DNA of 64,000 nt from Salvator merianae (lineage: Eukaryota; Chordata; Lepidosauria; Squamata; Teiidae): contig QVOM02000042.1 of NCBI GenBank assembly GCA_003586115.2, positions 74,977,838 through 75,041,837 on the forward strand. Reading direction: 5' to 3'. The translations under genes and the position numbers were made by a program. The notes under the pieces are model-generated. The model saw only the letters and a program-made list of their open reading frames with translations. It was not told the origin of the DNA and did not search any database. Below, piece by piece: positions 22,445 to 33,284 of the stretch; position 1 is the stretch's first letter; every line of letters starts with the position of its first letter.

Positions 22445-23419
22445 TCAGAATAAAAAGCAAAATCTGAAAAGATAATGAAAACCAAAAGGAGGTCTGCCAG
22501 AAGAAAAACCTACAAAACAAGGCATGTAAGCATTACCAAAGAAAATATCCTTTCCAGTGAGGCACTGGAGCCGTGACAGGAGGTGGTAGCCCCACTGGAA
22601 CCTGGACAGCACAGCTAGACCCGGTTGCGGCACAGCTGGGGCTGCAACTGAAGTTGGAAACGGGAGCACAGCTGGGGCCAGAACTAAGATGGAGGCCAGA
22701 GGGGGGAGCAGAGTTGGAGTTGCGGCCAGAAACGGGAATGTGCCTGGGATTGCAGCTGCATCCAGACATGTAACTGGGTTTGCAGCCATGATTGAGGCTA
22801 GAGCATGGCTTAAGCCAGGGCCAATGCTAGAGGCTAGAGTATACCTGAAGCCAGGGTCAAGGCTGGGGGCTAGGATATAGCTTAAGCCAGGGCCAAGCCC
22901 GGAGGTTGGATCGTGGCTTAAGCCAGGGCCAAGGCTGGAGGCTAGAGCATGACTTAAACCAGGGCCAAGGCTGGATGCAGCAGCACTACAGAGGGAAGGG
23001 TTTATACAGAGGGTTGAGATTGGAGCACAGCCAAGGCAAGGGCAGGGGATAGAGGCTGCAACATGACTAGTACCAGAGCTGAGGAAAGGCTGGATGCAGG
23101 GGCATGGCTGACTCAGGGGTCCAGACTGGGACTGGAACATCACTGAATCCATGTCTGAGTTTGATAAGTGGAGTACAATCAGTGCCAGAACTGAACACAG
23201 TGCTGAATGCTGGGACATATTGGAGGCTGGAACGTTGATGAATCCAAGCTTGAAGCTCGACATTGCAGCTGTAGCACTGCTGATGCCATAGCTAAGGCCA
23301 ATGCTGGTTGTTGAATCACGACAAATGCCAGACTGGAACATGAATGGTGCAGGAGCTGAGACCAAGGCTGGATGCTGGAGAATGGCTGAGACTGGAGACA
23401 AGTCTGGAAGCTCAAACAT
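22445..23419 (-). CDS. Long minisatellite reading frame, 324 codons, probably not a real gene
   Basis: This is the longest open frame in the window. It starts MFELPDLSPVSAILQHPALV, runs through degenerate 12-residue repeats (consensus close to SSLGPGLSHALA, clearest for minus-strand 22980-22790), and ends in a Phe/Tyr-rich tail with FSSGRPPFG. The repeat comes from a 36-bp minisatellite: 36 is divisible by three, so one stop-free register stays open. The tail is echoed in unit 6 (about 55460-55560, also with FSSGRPPFG). No signal peptide or known domain is seen, and other units carry stops and shifts. I regard it as a by-product of the repeat unless transcripts show otherwise. Confidence 0.2.
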   Translation of the reverse strand: MFELPDLSPVSAILQHPALVSAPAPFMFQSGICRDSTTSIGLSYGISSATAAMSSFKLGFINVPASNMSQHSALCSVLALIVLHLSNSDMDSVMFQSQSGPLSQPCPCIQPFLSSGTSHVAASIPCPCLGCAPISTLCINPSLCSAAASSLGPGLSHALASSLGPGLSHDPTSGLGPGLSYILAPSLDPGFRYTLASSIGPGLSHALASIMAANPVTCLDAAAIPGTFPFLAATPTLLPPLASILVLAPAVLPFPTSVAAPAVPQPGLAVLSRFQWGYHLLSRLQCLTGKDIFFGNAYMPCFVGFSSGRPPFGFHYLFRFCFLF

Positions 23420-23560
23420 GGCTGATGTTAGGTCTAAGGCTAATACTGAGTATTAAGGTCAAAGTTGGATGCTGGCACATGGCTATGGCCACATCTAGCA
23501 GTAGAATGTAAATGAAGCCTGGGTTGATTCTGGAGGCTGGAGCAGAGGTGATGCAAAGGT
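22560..23560 (-). repeat. 36-bp minisatellite block, unit 3 (reference copy)
   Basis: At 22790-22985 the 36-bp period is plain: successive units begin GCTAGAGCATGGCTTAAGCC with changes at a few positions. Towards 23560 the repeats become degenerate but keep GCTGGA/GGCTGAG phrases. Every unit that retains this part has a block at the same place, so the minisatellite is ancestral to the array. Confidence 0.85.
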
Positions 23561-24197
23561 GAATGCGATGTGCAAAGGTTTCCCTGCAGTAAAAATCTTT
23601 GAGGGCTGAGTCACAAAGTCTGCAGAGCTCAGGAAGAGACAGCTATATGTGGAAAAGAAACAAGATTGAAGGACCCATTCAAGATTGGGAAGCAGGAGAT
23701 CAAAGGCTGAAGTAGCTCACCATGAGAGGATATGAGGATATAGAGCTGAAGTCGTGTTGGGGTGGTTCCAGTACTTTCCTAACAAGACAAGCAGTCCCAA
23801 ATGATGCAGGCAACATCCAGATCAAGGCAAAGTCAGAATAAAAGATTCAGGTGCCCAGAAATCACTCTGTATCAAAGCTGTAGTAATATAGGGTTACTGA
23901 AGCCCAGGACTTATGACACGTTTCTCCTTCACAAGGCACCTCGATAAATCTGTGGGCTTGGTGATAGAGACTGACATTGTGTCGAGGCCGTGTAAATGGA
24001 GCTCTGAATTTCCTCTTAGCTCACAAAGTTGTTGGCTCATCACATCTTGATCCTGAGGCAGTGGATCAAAAAACTGGAGTAAATAACTGTTACTACTGAA
24101 GCAGGCAACTAACTGCAGCTGTGAGATCGAGAAGTATCTTGATCCTTTCCTACACAGCAGTACTTTTGATCCAGCAAACAGATAGTTGCTGGTCCTT

Positions 24198-24475
24198 GGG
24201 TCTTTTGGTGCTTTCCACCTTGGAATGAAGGAAGCCCAACATGGCGCCCACAGACAGGCGTGGCCTGTAGCATTTGCATCAGGAAACAGGTGTGAATAAT
24301 GCATACGGGGAGGAGTGCAGCTGCTTCCGGTACAGCTGTGGAGCACAGTTTTGTGCTCCACAGCTAGTAATGATGGGAGTGGCTCTCCAGATTGCTAGGA
24401 TGTCTGCAAAATGCAGAAACTCTTTAGTACTGAGCATGCAAACACCCACCAGCATGTAAGTGCAAAAAGGCCCTG
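24198..24475. mobile_element. MITE-like insertion with central perfect hairpin
   Basis: Unit 7 reads TTGGTCATGGATTCAGACC near 59152, whereas here the same context is split by about 280 bp. The insert starts GGGTCTTTTGGTGCTT (24195 on) and its end, reverse complemented, starts GGGCCTTTTTGCACTT: imperfect inverted ends like those of 18607. Target duplication is unclear. Its centre holds a 14-bp perfect stem (24334-24365). Confidence 0.5.
24334..24365. repeat. Perfect 14-bp inverted repeat with GTTT loop
   Basis: AGCTGTGGAGCACA (24334-24347), GTTT, TGTGCTCCACAGCT (24352-24365). It lies near the middle of the MITE-like insert. The copy at 34-65 has one mismatch. Confidence 0.9.
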
Positions 24476-24844
24476 GATTCGGACCACATGATGCGAGACC
24501 AGGCTGAATCAAGGCTGGCCCCAAGGACGGAGAGAAGGAGCTACCTTGCTCAAGGTTGCCACCAGGCTGCCACCAGTCTGCCCTGGACAGAAAATTTCAC
24601 GCTGCCGAGCTTTCTGAGGATTAGCAACAAGAAGAATTACCCAGTGGAATAATCAGAATCAGGAGCTGAGGCAGCAGCTTGGAGTTCAATTCTCTTTGAT
24701 ATTTTGACCAGGGAACCAGCTGCAGTTCCAACCTCTGGGATCCACAGATTAGTTAGCTGATTTCACCCTGCATCCCCTGGATGGTAGTTTTGCCTCAGCA
24801 AATAGCCTACTTTGATCTGGAATTCAGCCAGCTTCTGATAGTGA

Positions 24845-24898
24845 CATGAATGTTTAAAAACATGAATGTTTAAAAAGGACATGAATGTTTAAAAAGGA
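24845..24898. repeat. Short tandem triplication
   Basis: CATGAATGTTTAAAAA is repeated three times (24845, 24861, 24880), the last two with GGA added. Other units have one copy, so this is a unit-4-specific slippage or duplication. Confidence 0.9.
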
Positions 24899-27800
24899 AT
24901 TACTTTCATAGCAGAGTGGCCAATCTGTGTGGTTACAGCCTGAAGTACCTGAAATCAGTGCAAATGTTTCCTTGAAAACAGCAGTTTCCTGGGCTTGCTG
25001 CCTTTGGATGGTTGAAGTTTCAGTCTGACTAGTGGAGATTTCTTCAATGCCAAAACATTTTCCTGATCATCTAAATTGCTTTTACCCAGGTATATAAAGA
25101 CTTTTTCCATTTTAAAGGTCAGTATTCTTAATGACATAATTTCCTAAAACATGTAGTTGTAATTGCAATTAAAAATGTCTTTTCAGAAACTAAAATGTTC
25201 TTCAGCTTGCAGAAGGGAGGAAGAAGAATGGTAAAATTATACTGATTGAGGATTGAGAACAAATATGTATGTCTTCAGAAGGTGTCCCTGGGGGGAAGAA
25301 AACAAATCTTAATCACTTTTCTCACTTCAGCCATTATTTGAAAATTTCAGGCTACTAATAATTTCTCTGAATACTTCCAGGTTGAAAAAAAATATTTCCA
25401 ATTTACAGCAAGTGAACAATCCATCCTATCAACAGAAAAAAAAGCTGGAGAGTGTAGTTATGTAATGGTTTTCAACAGGATGCACAAAAAAATTGAAGAA
25501 AAAGCAACAAAAAGGTAGGTGAAGTGGTAGAAAACCAGTGTATTGCACAGTTTCAAAAACAAAAGAAATCCAAGGTGACGGAGGGAACCCTTAAACCATC
25601 ACCTGTCTTCGTCCAGGGTCTTAAATATGCCTTTAGTCTCAAAAGAATTCTGGAACCTTGCACATTTAAGAACTGAATTTTCCAGTGTCTAACCACTTCC
25701 TTGTGCCTGGGTTTCTCTGCAGATTCAAAAAAAGCAAAGCCAAAAAAAAAAATAAATCTGATGAATTGTTTGGAGGAATGCAACAAGTTGGTTAAAAGAT
25801 AGAAGGAGAAGAATTTGGAGAAGCCATGTCATTCTTAATGGGATGAAGAAGATTCAAAAGATTTTAACCCAATATTTTTGACGTACATAAAAAAAAATAA
25901 AATCAGTAGAGTACTAAAGATTGTTTTTTTTCTTTCCTTAGTATTTTTGTTGATAAATGTGAACATTTAGTCTGCATCTCCATGGATTGTGTCTCAACAC
26001 TAAATACAATTCAACCAATGTACCTGAAACTTCATTAAATGTCATGTGTTGATATGAATCACGGGGATCAAGCTTTTTATGGTGTCTAGTTCTAGTACAA
26101 CGATGAAAGAAACGAATCATGTACCTAACTAAAAATTCAAATTGTAAATTCTTTGAAGAGATACTTGGATAAGAACCCCTGGATCCACAGAATCTGAGAC
26201 AATGCGAAATAGCACCTGATTCCTTCTTGATTGAGAAGTTCAGTTCTTATCTTAAAATAAACCACTGATGGTTCTTCAAACTACCTGGCTAAAGGAATCT
26301 ATGAATTTCTCCTCTTACTCTAGAAATACATTCTGATCACACCCTGGCCTGAAATGGACTATCTAATGTGCCCCAGTCCTCAGGTTTTATAATTTGACTG
26401 CCCAGTAAAATCTTTCTTCCAGCTGCATACTGCTTAGAATTCTCACAGCCACCATCCTGATCTTTCCTTCCACTAGGTTTGTTGGTAATATGGCTGAGCA
26501 AACATGGCATGCATGCTCAAAGTATGCCTACCTGAAGAGTATATGAACAAGGTTTTAAGAGCAGGTAAATGCCAGGATTTATTTTTAAGTAGAACTAGAA
26601 AGGTGGAAAAGCCTGGATTTAAATAGGGCACTGAAACATTTGGTTTCAGGGTCAAAAAGAAAGCATCTGCTAAGAAATATTGATTACAAATCTTGATAAT
26701 AAAGTATAATGGTTACTTGAATTTCAACAACACTTAACAGGTTATTGAGTACAGTATTTCAGGAAAAAATCTTGACTCTGAGATCCATGGACAGCCATCT
26801 TCTTTCATCTGAAGGAGAGAAACTCCCTTTGCTTTTACACCTTTCACCACAGTTCCCAGTCAGTGTCTTCTAAGTGTCTTCTGTGCCTATTTCACAGTGC
26901 CTCATTGTGCAGGTTCTCTGAACTTAAGCTGGCTTCACCCAGTTCTGAGACTCTGTCTGCCTTAGCCTAGTTCCATGTCACTTCCTCAACTTCCCTCTTG
27001 TTACATCGAAATTAGTGTCTTTGGATTCTCCCACAGCCAATCTAGTTGTGGGACATCAAATCATCTAAGTACCCCTAGAGTGGGGAAATCACAACAAGGA
27101 CACTCAATTAGATTGGGGGCTGTGTCAGCAAGTTGGACTTGATGGGCATTGCATCCCTATCCAGTGACCCAAGCTGGATTTTGGGGTGTAAATTGCTAGC
27201 CTTCAGCTATCTTGATAAACAGCGTAAGGTGGAAATGACTTGGAGCCTCCATTTCTGGGCAGGCCAGTTCTGCACTGGACCAGAAATGATTGATTTTTGG
27301 AACCATTTCTGCCTGCTGGAGAACTCACAATTGCAAGCAGAGTTCTCTGCACCAATGAGATCTCTGGAGATTGGGAGGTCCCATGCCATCTGCCCCTGTA
27401 GCAGCTGACCTATAGCTCATGAATCATTCAGCTCTGGGCTGCACCACATCTGCTCTGATGAAAAATCACTAGTTCTGTCTTCCTTCTGTCCTTTCAAGGC
27501 AAACCTGATTGGTTGCTAGTGTCAGCCATCTGTCCAGGACAGCTCCACCAGCAGATGCTTTGTGATAGACAGGCCAAGTTGAAACCCACACAATGGCTTT
27601 TGCTCTAAAAAATTGATAACTGCAAAAGCATAATGTGTCTAGTAGACAGTCCAGATAAGTGACTTTCTGAAGGTGGTGGGTGGAGGGCAAGAACTCAGTG
27701 GGAATGTCCACTTGATCTTATTGTGGTGTAGCAAGAACATAGGAAGGCCTGATCTGCCCCATGCTTTCTCATGGTCCAAATCCATGGACCCCCTCTGTCA

Positions 27801-29324
27801 TATAACAATTAATGTAGTTGGCTCTTGTAATCAGGAAGCTGTGTCCACTATTTGCATAGAGCTCCTGCTGAACTTCTTGAAGTGAATGATAGCAGTCTGA
27901 ACAGAAGTTCATTTCATAAGAATGCAAAAGGTTGCCTTGCTGATGCAAGGCACAAGCGAATCAAGTCTAGCAGCCAGTTCTTACACTGTTTTAAGTCAGG
28001 AGTTCATTAACGATCTTCTTGAGCACAGAGTTGGGCATCTGTCTTTAGAGACTTTTTACGTCCAACATTGGACTTCTTCTTTTTTTTAAGCTATGAGATT
28101 TACTTTTTTTATATGTTACAAATCCTTAGTTATCTTTCTTTTTCCTATATCGATAAGATTACTTTTCAATCTCTACTTGAATTACCATTCAGGATGGGCT
28201 CCCTCATTCAGGATGTTTTTTAAAGTAACATGAAGAGAAAAAAATATATATACTTCATGTTGTTTCTGCTAAAATCCTGAGTAGAAAAGTACATTAAACA
28301 GGCTAAACTCTTGCTGACTCAGATTCTGGATATAAATGAGATTTCCTAAAAATCATGGTTGGATGCTTGCTAAAAGAGGACCCCTAAGCAATGAACTTTG
28401 CCCATTGAGGCCCCAGAGATTGTAGTTTCTGTGAAGGGTGACTTAGCAATCAGACAAATCTCATCAGTGTTGAAAAACTATAATTCTCCAATCTGGAGTG
28501 GCACATTAAACTAACAGATGTTTTTAAGTATCAAAATATCCTATCAGGTGTCAGGACAAAAATGTGTGGATGACACTGACTGCATCCAGAAGTCGCTTAC
28601 TTATTCCACTATATTTGGATCCTCCAAAATAAGCATGGAGATTCCTTGTAATGCTTTATTTGGGGAGATCCAAAAATAATGGAATAAGTGATGTCTCGAT
28701 GCAGCCACTAAGTTACCTTCAACGCTAAAATAATTTCAGTGTTATTGCTTGTTATGTCCACATCAACATAAGTATGAAGGTTAATTAATTTCAAGCAGGT
28801 GTGAGTCAATTCAACTCTCCTTAAAATGCTCTGAACAGTGGCAAGGTTTCCATAGAGAGGGAATAACTAGAGGAGTTCTAGAACACAATGCCATGTTCTG
28901 AATGTTAGCCTCAAGCAGCCCAGCAGAGGAGGAGAGCATGTACAAAGATGTCAATGCCAAAGCCTGATCACTCCATGTAGCTCTCTATTTTATTTTAAAT
29001 ATCATACCTTGATTCTAGGGAAAGAGGATTACTGTTCTGGTTAAGATGATAGCTTCACCTTGAAAATGGACAGTCCAAAAGTCATAAAACCAACAGGCAG
29101 AAATTAAAGGTTGGAAATCACAAGGCCTAGGAGGTAAAGAAGAAGAACTATAGGGAGCTGCAGTTCCTCAAGAAACCTTGAAACTGAAACAAACAGCAAG
29201 GTCTTCCACATTTATTTCAAGAGAGCTCCTTTATTAGAAAGCCCCTCTGTGAAAAGTACCAAAGAAAATCACCACTGGACAGCAATCTAAGCCCACTGGG
29301 AGGTTTAAGACATAACAGAAGCTC

Positions 29325-30310
29325 TAGGTTGGCTAAGGGCAGGGCTAGGATCAAAGCTGGAAGCTGGAGCATGGATGAAGCTTGAGGCAGAGGCAATGCT
29401 TTGACTGAGACCAAGGCTAGAGGCTGGATCACGATGGGAGACTAGGCTAGATGGAGAACAGCTGAGACTGTAACTGAGATCAGGCACAGTAACACTGTGG
29501 GGACCGGTCTAGGACTGAGACTGGAGGCTGCATGTGGAAGCATGGCTGCTGCTGTAACCAAAACTGGAGACACATGTGAAAGCATGGTTAGGACTTGGGA
29601 CAAAGCATGGAATATCCATGAGGTTGAGGCTGGGGTTGAGGTCAGATGTGGTAACTTGACTAGAGCCTCTAGTAACTTGACTAGAGCAATCTAGAGACTG
29701 ATGCTCTAGATTGGAGAACAACTGTGGCTGAGGCTTCGGATGAGGTTGTGGGCTGGAGAGGAATGAAGCAGGATTGATGCTGAATCATAGGCCAGGCTGG
29801 GAAGCTGGAGCATGACTGATGCCAGAGGTGAGGCCAAGACTGGAGAATGGAGTATGGCTGACACAAGGCCCAAACCTGGAGGCTGAAACCAGGGCTGAGA
29901 CTGGTGACTGGAATGCAGCTGGTGCTGAAGCAGAAGACAAGGTCGGATGCTGGAAATTAGCTGAGCTCAGGAGCTGCAGCTAGAGGCTAGAGCACAGCAT
30001 AGCTGAAGTCAGGACCAAGACTGGAAGCTGGATTACAAATAATGCTGAGGCTGAGGCAGCAGGTGAGAGCCTGGCTGAGAGTGGGGCAGAAAGGGGAGCC
30101 TTGCCTGGGTTTGAACTGAGACTGGATGAGGTAGTGCAATTGAGGCTAGGGCTGAGGATGAGACTGGCGCATGGCTAAAGACACAGCAAGCATTGGAGCT
30201 GGGGTATGGCTAGGGCCAGAGCTAAGACCAGAGTTGAGGACGGAGCATGGCTGAAGCTGGAGCTGCAAGCAAGTCAGGGAAGGCCAAGGCCTATGCCAAT
30301 ACCTGAGGCA
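29325..30310 (-). repeat. 36-bp minisatellite block, unit 4
   Basis: Degenerate GCTGGAGCATGGCTGAG-type repeats in the normal position between K and M. Minus-strand frames are short (about 60-70 codons), so the long frame of unit 3 is not kept here. Confidence 0.7.
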
Positions 30311-33143
30311 GGGGTGCAGCTGGATTTGGGACCTGGAATCTTCACAAAATCATAATTCTCCCAGAACCACAGGAAATCTTCCTGCTCAGCAATAGCAACA
30401 CGAACAACAGAAAGTACCTTCCCATGCAAGAAAATCTCATGTCAGCCATTCTGAGAAATGTGAGCCACAGGACCCACTACCTCAGAATATGATGGATGCT
30501 GTGCTGGAACACAAGTGGCTTGTGCTTTTTGCCTAAAGATCGAGACATAATTTTAGAAGGTGGCAGGAGAAAGCAAGAATATGGGACAAGAGCCTGGACA
30601 TATGACTAAAGAGGGAGAGGGACCGTACTTTAAAAGAGAATTGGAAACAGCGTTAGGAGATCTGCCTAAGGACCTCTTGCAGCTAGAGCATACAGCAGGT
30701 AGCTCTTGCAGGACACAAATGCTTGACAGAAGAGAGTCCAAAGTTCAGAACTGGGTGGAGAGACTCGAACTGGCATTAGCACAATCAGGTGCTGGAGTCT
30801 TACTAATGAAGAGAAGCTGTCTGGTGGCCATGAAGTTGGTATATAAGCAGAGCTCAATGTGTATAGACACTGTAGGAGCAAAAAGCAGCTACACATGGAG
30901 AAGAAACAGAATTCAGGTTCAAGGGAGCAATCAGAGATGACTTTTTTTTTGGCTATTCCTTTAAAAAAAAGTCTATTTCATAGACGCACAAAAAGCCTAA
31001 CAAATTGTTGAAGGAATAAGCCTCATTTTTCCTCACTTAATTGTTCTTTGCCTCCAAGTCTGGCAAAGTTTTTGTTGACAATGACTGCTAAACACTGATG
31101 GCCCTGACTGGTTGCTCATCCATAGTAACTGTTTCCATGTTGTGATTGGCTACATTTCCCTCCTAGGTGCTGAAGTAGAATCAAGTTTCCATTAGACGAT
31201 ATGAGGTTGAAGAACTAAAATCATGCTGATGTGTTCAAGGACTTCCCTAACAAGGCAAGGAGTCCCAAAATATCAAGGAATATGCAGGCAAAGACAAGCT
31301 AGGAATAAAAGGTTCAGGAGGAAAGAGGCCTGTTTGTATCAAAGTTGTATTTATATAGAGCTACTGAAGGTTGGGACCCACGAGTATCTCTCCTCAACAG
31401 AGAAACTCTTTGCAGATGTGAACCTGCTAGACAGAGATCGGCATTATACAAAGGCACCTAGATGGAGCTCTGAATCTACTATTAACCGACAAACATAGCA
31501 GTTCATCACATCTCGATGCCAAGGCAGTGGACTTGGAATCCATAACTTTTAATACTTCAACAAACAACTAATGGCAGCTATAAGATCTACAATCAGCTTC
31601 ATACTGGCTTATGCAGAAGTGCTCTTGACTCAGAAAACAGACAGTTGCTGGTTCTGATCTCTTATGTAATTACAGGATACAAGACTGGAGGAAGATTGGC
31701 CCCAGAGATATAGCATGTGAACAATGCTGGAGTAAGGACTGCAGGCAGACCGGGCTGCTCTAAGAATTTCATTTAGCCATGCTTCTCAAGCACTCTTGTG
31801 GAATATCTTCCAGTATTACAAACAAAGGCAACAGCTTGGAGTTCAGGAGTCTTTAATATTTTGAGAAGACAACCAGCTGTAGCTGCAACCTCTGGGATAT
31901 ACCGATATGTCCCTTGTATGGTAGTTTTACCTCAGCAAATAGTCCACTGTGATTATAATTCAGCCAGCTCCTGATATTGGCTTACACACTTGAAAAGGAG
32001 TTACATGAATACAGGAGACCCCCATGTGTGTGGTTACAGCCAAGTGTACCAGGAACAGTGCAAAGCTTTCTCTGAGTCTCCTTGAGTGTCATCAAAACTT
32101 CCTTTGAACCCACTGAAATGCAGCCAACAAATCACCATTTTGAAGGGCACCAAATGCCACTGGCAGCTCCTTTGTGAGTGTGTTAAATGTATAGTTAATG
32201 TTTTCCTCAAAGAGGAATAAAGCCAAACAGCAAAATCAAGACATACTCATAAACAGACATGCAGTGCTAAACAAAAGTTGTTAAAGTGAAACCTTTCTCT
32301 GAAAAGAGTCCTAAGGTTGTCAAACCTTCATTCTGATCAGCGGAGAATTCTTCAATACCCAAACATTTACTTGATTATCTGATTGCTTTTACACAGATTT
32401 ATAAAGGTCAGTATTCATAATGGATGTATTTTCAGAAACTAAATAGTTATTGAGCTTTAAGAAGGGAGGAAGAAGAACGGTAAAATTATACTGATTGAAT
32501 ATTGTTAATGTGTATGCACATTTTCAGGTTTTAAAGACTTCTCTAATTTCAGCCAACATTTGAACATTTCTGGTCACTTATCATTTCTTTGAGTACTTCC
32601 TGGTGTCCTTTTTGCAGGTGGAAAAAAGGAATTTTCATTTTACAGTAAGCGAAGAATCCTTCTTATCAATGTAAAATAAGATAGGAAGCCTAGGTAAGTA
32701 CTGGTTTTCAAAAGGGTGAAAGAAAAATTGAAGAAAAAAAACAAAAAAAAAAGGTAAGTGAAGTGGTTGAAAGCCCTGTTGCACCATTTCAAAAACAAAA
32801 GAAATCCAAGGGAGTGGGGGCGGGGGGAACCCTTGAAGTATTATCTGCCTCAGTCCGGGAGCTTAAATATGCTTTTACCCTCCTCAAATTCAGAAACATT
32901 GCTAATTTAATAACTGAATATTTCAGTGTCTAACTACTTCCTTGTGCCTGAGTTTCTCTGCAGATTAAAAAAAACCCTCATGAATCGTGTGAAAAATACA
33001 AGGAGAAGAATTTGGAGAATAATTGTCATTCTTGATGGGATGAAGAACATCAACTCAGCCTGAAGGGTTGATCTTTGAAGACCTGAAAGATTTTACGGGG
33101 ACGGGGCTGGGGTGAAGGAGGAGCAGGGGCACTTTGCTCCCTT

Positions 33144-33284
33144 ATGGTCCTTTCTCAAATGCCCAGGCTAGTGCTGATCGCCACTTTTGGGGTCGGGAAG
33201 GAATTTTCCTCCAGGACAGATTGGCCAGTGATCCTGGAGGTTTTTTGCCTTCCTCTGGGCATTGAGCAGGGGTCACACTTTTAA
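33144..33284 (+). other. Conserved 46-codon block, unit 5 copy
   Basis: A complete 46-codon frame from ATG to TAA. It has the same cores (FGVGKEFSSRTDW, LPLGIEQGSHF) as units 3, 6 and 8, with Leu-Val replacing Val-Glu near residue 9. Confidence 0.4.

Larger units (their letters stand above)
12053..24692 (+). repeat. Macrosatellite unit 3, expanded by transposons
   Basis: The leader is at 12053, the microexon-like block at 12971, the second acceptor-like site at about 13280, the 46-codon block at 13456, SINE relic near 14280, block H at about 16858-17110, I at 17290-17700, J from 17760. J is interrupted by a minisatellite piece and two nested transposons, then resumes at 19896. K follows at 20272, K' at about 20960-22440, the main minisatellite at 22560-23560 and M at 23600-24690. 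The parts of this 12.6-kb unit not listed separately are diverged array sequence without supported genes. Confidence 0.75.
24693..31849 (+). repeat. Macrosatellite unit 4 (7157 bp)
   Basis: A fairly regular unit: leader 24693, microexon-like block about 25388 (donor mutated to GCAAGT), second acceptor-like site 25723. The 46-codon block is deleted near 25860. The SINE site is empty near 26560. Part of H is at 27980-28070, with I deleted; J is at 28140-28560, K at 28740-29110, the minisatellite at 29325-30310 and M at 30400-31849. No transposon insertion was recognised and no gene is supported. Confidence 0.8.

Noticed and set aside
23894..24361. 155-codon minus-strand frame in block M
   Set aside because: Spans block M and a MITE-like insert present only in some units; not shared between units and no domain seen.
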